Of a stretch of DNA of 64,000 bases, positions 1-8,147 are shown piece by piece. How positions within the stretch are numbered: the first letter of the stretch is position 1; each line of letters starts with the position of its first letter. Position numbers and translations under genes: made by a program. The notes under the pieces are model-generated. The model did not search any database, was not told where the DNA came from, and saw only the letters and a list, made by a program, of their open reading frames with translations. Origin of the DNA: G963665975 sp963665975 (GTDB taxonomy: Bacteria; Bacteroidota; Rhodothermia; Rhodothermales; Bin80); contig OY762508.1 of assembly GCA_963665975.1 (NCBI GenBank), forward strand, positions 930,001 to 994,000, written 5' to 3'.

Positions 1-1
1 G

Positions 2-766
2 ATGCAGGCCTTGCAAGATAACGGCCAGACGTGCACGCGGATGGGGGCATACAAGCCCCGAACCAATCCGTATTCATTTCAAGGCCATGGCAAGGCCTGT
101 CTTCCGTTCGTGTTCGAACTGGCGGGTGTGCATGGCATCAAGATCATCGCGATGGAGGTTACGCATGAAAACCACATCTACGAAATCACTGAAGCACTGG
201 AGGAATCCGGGCATCCGACCGGCGTTATGTTGCAGATCGGAACGCGCAATACGCAGAATTTCGAGCTCCTCAAGTGTGCCGGAAGGCAGCGTGACTATCC
301 TGTGCTCATCAAGCGCGGATTCGGAATCACGTTAAACGAATCCCTGAATGCCGCCGAATATCTGGCAAGCGAAGGCAACCATCGCATTATCTTCGCCCTG
401 CGCGGGATGAAGACCAATTTGGGCGACCCCCACCGAAATCTGGTGGATTTCTCGCACGTGCCCGTTGTGCACCGGCTAACACGCATGCCGGTATGTATAG
501 ACCCGTCTCATTCGGTGGGCAGCCGGCATGCCAGTCCAGAAGGACTCCTCGACGTGATGCACGTGACGGCCCAGGGTGTCATTGCCGGAGCCAACATGGT
601 ACTGGTGGACTTTCACCCGGCACCCGCCAAAGCCCTGGTCGACGGTCCGCAAGCACTCCTGCTGAATGAATTGCCATATTTTCTGGAGGATATCCAGATC
701 GCGCGTGCGGCGTACCTTAAGCGCATGGCCCTCGCAAAGACCTTTCGCACATCGGTGGCTGAGTAA
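2..766 (+). CDS. aroF: 3-deoxy-7-phosphoheptulonate (DAHP) synthase, 5' end outside the window
   Basis: The enzyme condenses phosphoenolpyruvate and erythrose 4-phosphate, the first cytosolic step of the shikimate pathway to aromatic amino acids. The 254 visible residues match the KDO8P-synthase-like (AroAI-beta) class: GAYKPRT and the phosphate-binding stretch near residue 16, GTRNTQNFELL, the KRGFG block, then GDPHRNLVDFSHVPVV and CIDPSHSVGSR, which hold metal- and substrate-binding residues. The reading frame is open to the left edge, and full-length members have about 80-100 more N-terminal residues, so the ATG at base 2 is probably internal and the gene is cut by the window. No fused chorismate mutase or ACT domain is visible at the C-terminus; one could lie at the missing N-terminus. 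The family call is firm. The symbol is generic. Confidence 0.93.
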   Translation: MQALQDNGQTCTRMGAYKPRTNPYSFQGHGKACLPFVFELAGVHGIKIIAMEVTHENHIYEITEALEESGHPTGVMLQIGTRNTQNFELLKCAGRQRDYPVLIKRGFGITLNESLNAAEYLASEGNHRIIFALRGMKTNLGDPHRNLVDFSHVPVVHRLTRMPVCIDPSHSVGSRHASPEGLLDVMHVTAQGVIAGANMVLVDFHPAPAKALVDGPQALLLNELPYFLEDIQIARAAYLKRMALAKTFRTSVAE

Positions 767-1323
767 TAGATCGTTCAGGAGAATCGAACTGGCTGCTCGT
801 AGCCTCTATTTCCCCGATCCGGAAGGGTCTCATCCAACGTCACCACACGCAAATCTCCAGCGCTTTGTCGGGACGCCGCTCGGGCCGTGCATGGACTGGA
901 TATGCGCGGGTCAGGCTCCGGGTGGATCGTAGGGCCTCCGACCGATGCGGATGCGTTGACTGATGGGCGAAGCTGGGTGCTGACGGCGCCTGTACCACAT
1001 CGCTCTGATTCGCGATTCTTCCGGATGCTATGTGGCCATCCTGCACGGGAGCCGAATCACGATCGGCAGGCCACAACGGGCGGCCTCGGAAGCAACACCC
1101 GGCCGGTTGGGGCATTCTTATCCCTCCATGACGCCGAATCCATGTCATTTTCCTCTTGCGCGTTGCCCTCTTCGTCAAGCGAAACGTGTTGACCGTATAA
1201 CAGGCGAAGAGTCACCCTCCCGGGTTCCTGCCGGGATCACAATCGGATCCGGCTGGCGCCACATGATTCTGCCGGCAAGTCCGGTTGCCATTACTTTACC
1301 GAATAACCCTACCCCACCAACCA
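767..1323. other. Intergenic region with no recognisable gene
   Basis: About 560 bases between aroF and the BNR protein gene. Short open frames on both strands have arginine/serine-rich, low-complexity translations with no family resemblance. No tRNA, clear terminator or long repeat was seen. It presumably holds the promoter of the gene at 1324. Confidence 0.4.
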
Positions 1324-4218
1324 ATGCGTTTCTATACGTGGTTCATGCCCCTCGTGCTCCTGGCACCGGTCGCTGCAGCGCAGCAACCCCAAATGATTTC
1401 CCTGTTCGAGCCTACACCGGCAGTAAGTCGCCTGGAAAGTTTTGAGCAGCGGAAAGACCAGGTGCAGCACTCCCTGTTCAAGAACATGACGTTCGACAAT
1501 ATCGGTCCGACGATCATGAGTGGACGAATTGTAGATATCGAGGCCAATCCGGCGGATCCCGTGCATATGTATGTGGCCTACGCGTCCGGTGGGCTGTGGC
1601 GATCAGAGAACAACGGCCAGTCCTTTGTGCCACTGTTCGATCACGAGGCTGCCATGACGATCGGGGATATCGCTGTGGACTGGAAACGGGGCGAAGTGAT
1701 CTGGGTGGGTACCGGCGAAAATAACTCCAGCCGCTCTTCATACGCAGGCACCGGAGTGTACAAGTCCGAGAATAGGGGTGAGACATGGGTGCACATGGGA
1801 CTGGAGGAGACCCATCGCATCGGCCGCATATTGTTGCATCCCGAGAATCCTAACACGATCTGGGTTGCTGCTGCAGGTGCCTTGTACTCCTCAAGTCCTG
1901 ATCGCGGCGTGTACAAAAGCACGGACGGCGGCGTTACGTGGACCAATACACTGCAGGTTTCCGAGCGGGCGGGCGTCATTGATCTGCTGATTGATCCCAC
2001 CAACCCGGAAATACTGTACGCGGCCGCCTGGCACCGAGAGCGCCGTGCCTGGAATTTTGTAGAGGGGGGTGCGGATTCGGGAATCTGGAAATCCACCGAT
2101 GGCGGCAACATATGGACACGGCTTGAGGCGGAGGGATTGCCCGATGGTGAAAGCGTCGGGCGTATAGGGCTGGCCCAGCATGTGTCGGGCACGCTGTATG
2201 CCATTGTAGATAACCAGTTTCGCCGACCGGAAGAAGATATGGACGATGAAGAACCGTCCGTGCTTACGCGGGACATGCTGCGTGCAATGACACGCGCGGA
2301 ATTCCTGGAAATGGACAAAGACGCAATTGCCTCCTACCTGGACGAGAATGGATTCGAGTCTCGGTACACGGCTGACGTTATTATGGGTATGGTCGAGCGC
2401 GAAGAGCTTGAGCCCGTTCACCTTGTCTGGTATGTCGAGGATGCCAACCGTGAACTCTTTGACACGCCCGTGGTCGGAGCCGAGGTCTACCGCAGTGATG
2501 ATGGCGGCGCCACATGGACAAGAACACACGAAGACTATCTGGACAGCGTGTACAACTCTTACGGGTACTACTTCGGCGAAATCCGAATCGCACCAGATGA
2601 CGTAAATCGTATCTACATTCTCGGCGTGCCACTTCTGCGCTCCGACGATGGTGGCGTCACATGGCAGTCGATTGGGGGACCGCACGTGCATGCGGACCAT
2701 CAGGCCCTTTGGCTGAATCCTGCGCGTCCCGGTCACCTGCTGAACGGCAACGATGGGGGGCTCAACATCAGCTATGACGACGGAGGGACCTGGTTCAAGG
2801 CCAATACGCCTCCTGTGGGTCAGTTCTACGCTATTGGCGTGGACGACGCGGAGCCCTACCATGTGTACGGAGGGCTGCAGGATAATGGCGTCTGGGGTGG
2901 GCCGCATACATACGTCCACTCGTTCGGGTGGTACGCGAGTGGCGAGTACGCGTACGACCGGTATTTGGGTGGCGACGGAATGCAAGTGGAAATTGACACA
3001 CGCACCAATGACATTGTGTATACGGGTTCGCAATTCGGGGCGTACCGGCGCATCGAAAAAGGAGGTGGCAGTGCATCCGTACGACCACGTCACACGTTGG
3101 GCGAGCGTCCGTTGCGTTTTAACTGGCAGACTCCGATTCATCTTTCGCGCCATAATCAGGACGTGCTTTACTATGGCTCGAACAAGCTGCACCGGTCCTT
3201 CAATCGTGGGGACGACTGGGAAACGCTTTCCGGCGATCTGACGCGCGGTGGGCGGCGCGGTGACGTGCCTTACGGAACTCTGACCACTATTGATGAATCA
3301 CCGCTTCGATTTGGTCTTCTGTACACCGGATCAGACGACGGACTGGTGCACATATCTCGCGATGGGGGTTACACGTGGGATAATATTTCGGATGAAGCAT
3401 GGGGCGAACTTTGGGTGAGCCGGGTTGAAGCTTCACACCATGAGTTGGCGCGCGTGTATGTTACGCTAAACGGATACCGCTGGGATCATTTTGCTCCGTA
3501 TGTCTATCGGTCCGATGATTATGGTGCGACGTGGCAGGCGTTGCATGACGAACTGCCTCAAGAGCCCATAAACGTAGTGCTGGAGGATCCGTCGAACGAA
3601 AGCCTGCTCTATGTGGGCACCGATAATGGCCTGTATGTGTCTGTAAATGGTGGAGACACATTCATGTCCATGCAGGGAAATATGCCCCATGCACCGGTGC
3701 ATGACTTGAAGATTCAGGCCCAGGCACAGCACCTGCTGGTAGGCACGCATGGCCGATCGATTTACCGCGCTGACATCAAACATGTGCAGGCCTTGACCCC
3801 GGAGGTCCTGACTGCAGAACTGCATGTATTTCCGCCAGAACCCGTAACACACGCGGATAGATGGGGCAACCGCAGGACTGTGTGGGTGGAGGTATTCGAG
3901 CCGGAGATGCAACTGACGGTCTTTGCTGGTGCTGATGGAGATGTAAGCATGCGAGTCTCGAGTGAGGACGGTCTCCTGCTTAATACGCTGGAGGACACTG
4001 CGGAACGCGGTCTGGACATTCTTACCTACGACCTGTCCGTAGATCCAGACCAGGTGCCTGGCTGGAACGAGGCACATGAAGACGACGAGCTAGTCCCAGC
4101 AGACAACGGCACGTATTACCTTCCGGTGGGCAAGTACACGCTGGAATTAGCCATGGGGAGCGCAAACGCGACGACGTCTCTTGAAATTGTTGCGCCCCGT
4201 CGCTTCAGGCGGCGTTAG
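1324..4218 (+). CDS. Exported BNR/Asp-box (VPS10/sortilin-like) beta-propeller protein
   Basis: A 964-residue exported protein built from WD40/YVTN/BNR-like repeats, of the type annotated in Bacteroidota as VPS10 domain-containing or glycosyl-hydrolase-like. The start at 1324 is chosen because it opens directly into a signal peptide (hydrophobic core FMPLVLLAPVAAA); an in-frame TTG at 1285 only adds residues before it. About nine Asp boxes of the form SxDxGxTW are visible, for example STDGGVTW, SDDGGATW, SRDGGYTW and SDDYGATW, spread over residues of roughly 100-790, which suggests two stacked propellers. A charged acidic insertion (EEDMDDEEPSV region) interrupts the propeller near residue 300. 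The last 130 residues form a separate beta-rich domain, with no T9SS motif recognised. The substrate is unknown. The fold is well supported, the function is not. Confidence 0.88.
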   Translation: MRFYTWFMPLVLLAPVAAAQQPQMISLFEPTPAVSRLESFEQRKDQVQHSLFKNMTFDNIGPTIMSGRIVDIEANPADPVHMYVAYASGGLWRSENNGQSFVPLFDHEAAMTIGDIAVDWKRGEVIWVGTGENNSSRSSYAGTGVYKSENRGETWVHMGLEETHRIGRILLHPENPNTIWVAAAGALYSSSPDRGVYKSTDGGVTWTNTLQVSERAGVIDLLIDPTNPEILYAAAWHRERRAWNFVEGGADSGIWKSTDGGNIWTRLEAEGLPDGESVGRIGLAQHVSGTLYAIVDNQFRRPEEDMDDEEPSVLTRDMLRAMTRAEFLEMDKDAIASYLDENGFESRYTADVIMGMVEREELEPVHLVWYVEDANRELFDTPVVGAEVYRSDDGGATWTRTHEDYLDSVYNSYGYYFGEIRIAPDDVNRIYILGVPLLRSDDGGVTWQSIGGPHVHADHQALWLNPARPGHLLNGNDGGLNISYDDGGTWFKANTPPVGQFYAIGVDDAEPYHVYGGLQDNGVWGGPHTYVHSFGWYASGEYAYDRYLGGDGMQVEIDTRTNDIVYTGSQFGAYRRIEKGGGSASVRPRHTLGERPLRFNWQTPIHLSRHNQDVLYYGSNKLHRSFNRGDDWETLSGDLTRGGRRGDVPYGTLTTIDESPLRFGLLYTGSDDGLVHISRDGGYTWDNISDEAWGELWVSRVEASHHELARVYVTLNGYRWDHFAPYVYRSDDYGATWQALHDELPQEPINVVLEDPSNESLLYVGTDNGLYVSVNGGDTFMSMQGNMPHAPVHDLKIQAQAQHLLVGTHGRSIYRADIKHVQALTPEVLTAELHVFPPEPVTHADRWGNRRTVWVEVFEPEMQLTVFAGADGDVSMRVSSEDGLLLNTLEDTAERGLDILTYDLSVDPDQVPGWNEAHEDDELVPADNGTYYLPVGKYTLELAMGSANATTSLEIVAPRRFRRR

Positions 4219-4462
4219 CACCGAAGACGCATCCTTCAACGCAGGATAGAAGCGACACGACTAAGACAGATCGGCGTGCATTGGATCGTAAGCGTCCCGG
4301 AGTACTCCAAAGCGAGACACTGGCGTGATTGCTCACCCATCGATGCAATCGTAATCTGCCTAATTCCCTTCAATTTGGTCAGAACGCAGCCTGTCACGCC
4401 AGGCGCGGATTCGGGTCCGGTCCGGACCACGTTTCCGTGATCGCTTCGGCGGTATTCTTGCT

Positions 4463-5281
4463 TCAGGGGGATTTGCGCGATAGGCTTGCCCGCAAGGCTC
4501 GGAGCTCGTCTCGCAAGGCGTCCACTTTGTCTTCCAGTTCGTCCGTGTTGTCTTGTACCATGGCATCGACGAACACGGCGTTCGCGATTGAGAGTCCGAA
4601 AAGCCCGCCGATCAGTACAGCTGCCGTGAAGTATAGTCGAAGTGTCAGGACGTAGCTGGCGGAGGCGCCGCGCGCGGCCAAGGTTTCGGGGATCTCGTAC
4701 CAGCCTTCGATGGTGAAGACCTTGAAGAGCGAGTACATGGATCGGAAGGGGTCACCAAAGAACTCTGTTGCTATCTCCTGGTGGCCAAACAGCAACGTGG
4801 CCCCAAGGGCAAACACCAGGTTAAGGATCAGAAGCGCCAGAAATATGCCGACAGAAACCCGTATGGCACGCCAAACACTCTTGAATATCCGTTCTGCATC
4901 CGGTACGAACCGCATAAGGCGGGCAAACCGGAAGAGCCGCCCCATGCGCAGAATCAGAACAAGCCCCAGATCAGCCAGCGCGCCGTTCATAAAAGGGCTG
5001 ATCAGGAGCGGAAGCCCTCCCAGCACGACACAGAAGTCAAACGCATTCCACGGGTCGCTCCAGTAGGCGGCGAAGCTTCCGTCGCGCCGGATCTTGATGA
5101 CGGCTTCCGCCATGAAAAAGATCAGGCAGATATAGTCGATCCAGAACAGCAAGATGCCGGCCGTCCCGTGCATCTCCGGAAACGCGTCCAGAAACAGGGT
5201 AACAGCATTGACCACGATTACCGTCAGCACGACGGGTTCCGCGATAATCCAGCTCCACGGACGTACTTCTTGGACAGGCAA
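4463..5281 (-). CDS. Voltage-gated cation channel of the bacterial sodium channel (BacNav/ion_trans) type
   Basis: An inner-membrane ion channel with one six-helix domain, expected to work as a homotetramer. The S4 segment (LRMGRLFRFARLMRF) has five arginines at every third position, the hallmark of a voltage sensor. The pore loop reads FTIEGWYEIPE, comparable to the TLESW filter of NaChBac-type channels. After S6, a heptad-like stretch (DELEDKVDALRDELRALRAS) matches the C-terminal coiled-coil assembly domain. About 272 residues is the usual size. No ATG is available near the N-terminus: the frame also opens at a TTG at 5386, but those codons overlap the metE remnant and look non-native, so the TTG at 5281, behind a purine-rich CAAGAG, is preferred. 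Ion selectivity (Na+ or Ca2+) cannot be read with certainty. Confidence 0.85.
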   Translation of the reverse strand: MPVQEVRPWSWIIAEPVVLTVIVVNAVTLFLDAFPEMHGTAGILLFWIDYICLIFFMAEAVIKIRRDGSFAAYWSDPWNAFDFCVVLGGLPLLISPFMNGALADLGLVLILRMGRLFRFARLMRFVPDAERIFKSVWRAIRVSVGIFLALLILNLVFALGATLLFGHQEIATEFFGDPFRSMYSLFKVFTIEGWYEIPETLAARGASASYVLTLRLYFTAAVLIGGLFGLSIANAVFVDAMVQDNTDELEDKVDALRDELRALRASLSRKSP

Positions 5282-5295
5282 TACAGCTCTTGCGA

Positions 5296-5607
5296 TCAGC
5301 CGAGTTTCAGTTCGGTGCGTGCCAAGTGCACGCCCTTGACCGTGGTATGAAGCGTTGCTCGGGCCGCCGGTCGGCCTGGTCCGCAATCCGATTCGACCAC
5401 AAGCAGGTCGGCGGGCACGTGTCTCAGAAGCTGCCTGATCCGATCAGTGACAATATTCGGCGTCCCAATGAACCGATTCTTCAACGGCGATGGTACCGGC
5501 GTGATCTCGCTGGCGAGACGCACTTCGGCCAACTCGCGGTTGCCAAGCTCCAAATGAATTTCATGCACGTTCACGTCCGAAATATACGGAAAATGCGACG
5601 CATACAT
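5296..5607 (-). pseudogene. 3'-terminal remnant of a MetE-like (cobalamin-independent) methionine synthase
   Basis: About 100 residues resembling only the C-terminal end of the MetE/methionine synthase II barrel: a strand like FPYISDVNVHEIHLELGN, then TPNIVTDRIRQLLRHVP and VVESDCGPGR, where the cysteine occupies the place of the zinc-ligand cysteine in the family's DCGL(K/G)xR motif, and a final helix. A full enzyme is 330-760 residues, and the upstream DNA is occupied by the complete pepF gene, so the N-terminal part is absent, including the other zinc ligands. The frame continues upstream inside pepF but with unrelated sequence. It lies between pepF and the channel gene on the same strand. 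Most likely a decaying fragment; expression as a small protein cannot be excluded. Confidence 0.6.
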
Positions 5608-5623
5608 GCGATGGGAAACGGGA

Positions 5624-7426
5624 CTAGCTCTCCAGCTCTCTGGCCAGCGCTTCGGCCTGCTCGATGTGAGACTCAATGGCCCCTAGCCCCTGAATCCAAA
5701 AGCCCAGGTCCTGCAAGTCTATGCCAAGCCGTCCCACCAGAACATGCGGCCAATCGGAGCCTCCCGCCGTAAGTAGACCCAGATATTGCTCTGGAAAAGC
5801 ATTCCGGTCCTCAAGATACCGCGCATATAGCGCCAGGACGAGCAGCTCGCCAAAGGCATAGGCGTATACATACCCCGGCGTATGCAGAAAATGCGGAATG
5901 TAGCTCCACCAACGCCGGTAGTGCTCTCCCAGTGTAACGCTGCCCTGGAACATGGCCTCCTGCGTCTCGATCCACAATGCATCGAGCGTGTCCGAAGACA
6001 GTTCACCGTGTTCTCGTCGATGGGTATGTATGCGATCCTCGAACCGATTCATCGCCACCTGCCTGAACACGGTTGCCAGCGTATCATCAATCTTGGATAT
6101 CAGAATGGAAAGCCTATCGGCAGGATCCTCCTCCTGTTGCATTAACCGCTCAAAGACGAGCATTTCACCAAATACCGAGGCGGTCTCCGCTGTTGTGAGC
6201 GGCGTGTCGGCATGTAGATAGCCCTGGGCTCGTGACAGATATTGATGTACACCGTGTCCCAGCTCATGGGCCAGCGTTTGCACGTCGCGCGCCTTGCCAT
6301 TGTAATTGACAAGGACGTACGGATGCGCGCTCGGCACCGCACCATGGCTGAACGCCCCTCCCCGCTTGAATGGCAAAACTGGAGCGTCGATCCACCGCCG
6401 CTCGAAGAAGTACCCGGCAATCTTTCCCATGCGGCTATCGAAGGCAGTGTACGCGTCGAGCACCAGATCACGCGCCTCCTGCCAGGTATACCGCGAATCC
6501 GCCTCGCCTACGGATGCATAGCGATCGTAGTCGAAGAGCTCGTCCAGGCCCAGCAATCGCTTTTTCAGACGGTAAAAACGCGCCACCAGGTCGTAACGTG
6601 AGTTGACAGCGCCAATCAGCGCATCAGCGGTCTCATCGGATATTTCATTGGCCAGATTTCGGCTCTTGATCCAATGAGGATACCCGCGCAGTCGGTCGCG
6701 GGAGGCCTTGTCGGCAAGTAACGTATTAAACACAAAAGTAAGCGTGTGCCCGGAAGCTTTTAACCCCTCCGTGAAGCTCAGGGCGGCCCGGCGCCGTACT
6801 TCGCGGTCTGACTCGTAGAGCTTGGACAGGATCTCCTGCTGCGTCAGCGCCGCGCCGTCGAATTCAAACCGCATGGCGCTGACCGTCTCGGTGAAAAACC
6901 GCGTCCATGCGCCAGGGCCGGTCACCGCGGCTTCGACCAAAATCTTTTCCTCCTTTTCAGTCAGCACGAACTGCTTGATGAGGCGCTCTCTCTCCAAGTG
7001 ATGACGGAAAGGAGTCACCGACGGGGACTCCATGACCTGAGCGGCCTCTTCGTCGCCGAGATGGATCCACTCGAGTCCAAAAAAGAGAAGCTGCTGGCTG
7101 ATTCGCGTATAGGCCTCACGAACTTTCTGGAGGAGGGCGCCGCGATCCGCGGCCGACGTATCCGTAGACCAGTGCAGGAAAACATAGGTGTAGGCTCGTC
7201 CCGCTCGATCCTGAATAGCCTCGAACCGTCTGAGTGCTGCCGCCAACTCCTCTCCGCTGAGCGTGGAGACGCTCCCTCGGAAATCCTCCGCGAATGTCGC
7301 CGCCTCTCGCTCCGCACGGGCGACATCGGCATGCAGCGCCTCCTCGTCCTCATAGAGGTCTGTCAGGTCCCAGCGAATGTCTTCCGCTCCCGTTACAAAG
7401 TCGTTCATCGTCGATTGCATTCTCAT
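5624..7426 (-). CDS. pepF: Oligoendopeptidase F, M3B family zinc metallopeptidase
   Basis: A cytosolic zinc endopeptidase that cuts short peptides. The 600-residue length is typical for the family. The zinc site LAHELGHGVHQYLS (HExxH) lies near residue 390, and a downstream glutamate (TAETASVFGEM) supplies the third ligand, as in M3 peptidases. The all-helical N-terminal region and the motif GYVYAYAFGELLVLALY near the C-terminus are family features. Three in-frame ATGs lie close together (7426, 7420, 7408) and no strong ribosome binding site separates them; the longest is listed, although the one at 7408 would begin MNDFVTGAEDIRWDL as many homologues do. No signal peptide. Its last codons overlap nothing, but a metE remnant follows immediately. 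Confidence 0.95.
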   Translation of the reverse strand: MRMQSTMNDFVTGAEDIRWDLTDLYEDEEALHADVARAEREAATFAEDFRGSVSTLSGEELAAALRRFEAIQDRAGRAYTYVFLHWSTDTSAADRGALLQKVREAYTRISQQLLFFGLEWIHLGDEEAAQVMESPSVTPFRHHLERERLIKQFVLTEKEEKILVEAAVTGPGAWTRFFTETVSAMRFEFDGAALTQQEILSKLYESDREVRRRAALSFTEGLKASGHTLTFVFNTLLADKASRDRLRGYPHWIKSRNLANEISDETADALIGAVNSRYDLVARFYRLKKRLLGLDELFDYDRYASVGEADSRYTWQEARDLVLDAYTAFDSRMGKIAGYFFERRWIDAPVLPFKRGGAFSHGAVPSAHPYVLVNYNGKARDVQTLAHELGHGVHQYLSRAQGYLHADTPLTTAETASVFGEMLVFERLMQQEEDPADRLSILISKIDDTLATVFRQVAMNRFEDRIHTHRREHGELSSDTLDALWIETQEAMFQGSVTLGEHYRRWWSYIPHFLHTPGYVYAYAFGELLVLALYARYLEDRNAFPEQYLGLLTAGGSDWPHVLVGRLGIDLQDLGFWIQGLGAIESHIEQAEALARELES

Positions 7427-7538
7427 TATCCCGTTATTGATCGGCTACTCGGCGCCCGGCGGCGTAGAACATTCACCGTGGGGATTTGTTGTCTTTAATG
7501 AGGTCCATCCCACGCATCTACTCCGGCGTCCGTCCTGC

Positions 7539-8108
7539 ATGAAGTGCCGTTGTCTCTGCCTGATTATCGGACTGGTTCTTGCCGCGTGCGACACACCCAG
7601 GATTCCTCCGGTGGAGCCGGCTGAGATCAGGTTACAGGCCGACGTGCAGACCGATACAACCCGGCAGGGCCCGGCTCCCGACTTCGTGCTGCCCACGCTG
7701 GAGGGCGACTCACTGCGACTCTCTGACTTTCGTGGACAGGTTGTAGTCCTCAACTTCTGGGCTACATGGTGCGCCCCGTGCAGAACGGAAACTCCGGCGT
7801 TAATTGCCCTGCACAATGCCCTGGAGCCGTACGGACTAACCGTCATCGGCGTCGCACTGGACTCCCCGATGCCGCTGTCCACCACCGAGCCTAAGGAGCT
7901 AGTCGGACTGTTCACGGAGCGCCTCGGGGTACCCTACCCAATTCTGCTTGGCACGAGAGCGGTGACGGAAGCCTACGACGGTGTGTGGACCCTGCCCACG
8001 ACCTATATCATCGACCAGAAGGGACAGATCGTTCTCAGAGTGATGGGAATGCTGCCTGTGGATGAAGTCCGGCCAACGCTGAACGCATTGCTCGGCGTAA
8101 CGGACTAG
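7539..8108 (+). CDS. TlpA/ResA-like thioredoxin-fold lipoprotein
   Basis: A 189-residue envelope-anchored thiol-disulfide oxidoreductase. The start at 7539 gives MKCRCLCLIIGLVLAAC, a lipoprotein signal with lipobox LAAC and lipidated Cys17; the frame is open further upstream but without such a signal. The redoxin/AhpC-TSA core begins at APDFVLPTLEGDSLRLSDF and carries the active site WCAPC (residues 77-81) and the cis-proline loop TLPTTYIID. Proteins of this class reduce disulfides outside the cytoplasm, for example during cytochrome c maturation, but no cytochrome gene is nearby, so the partner is unknown. It is transcribed divergently from pepF and convergently with the SGNH gene. Confidence 0.92.
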   Translation: MKCRCLCLIIGLVLAACDTPRIPPVEPAEIRLQADVQTDTTRQGPAPDFVLPTLEGDSLRLSDFRGQVVVLNFWATWCAPCRTETPALIALHNALEPYGLTVIGVALDSPMPLSTTEPKELVGLFTERLGVPYPILLGTRAVTEAYDGVWTLPTTYIIDQKGQIVLRVMGMLPVDEVRPTLNALLGVTD

Positions 8109-8147
8109 GATAGCCAGTACACGCGGGCACTTCTGGAGCCGGGACAC

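Noticed and set aside
1891..3192. A 433-codon minus-strand frame inside the BNR protein gene
   Set aside because: Antisense shadow of the Asp-box repeats; no family-like sequence and no start context.
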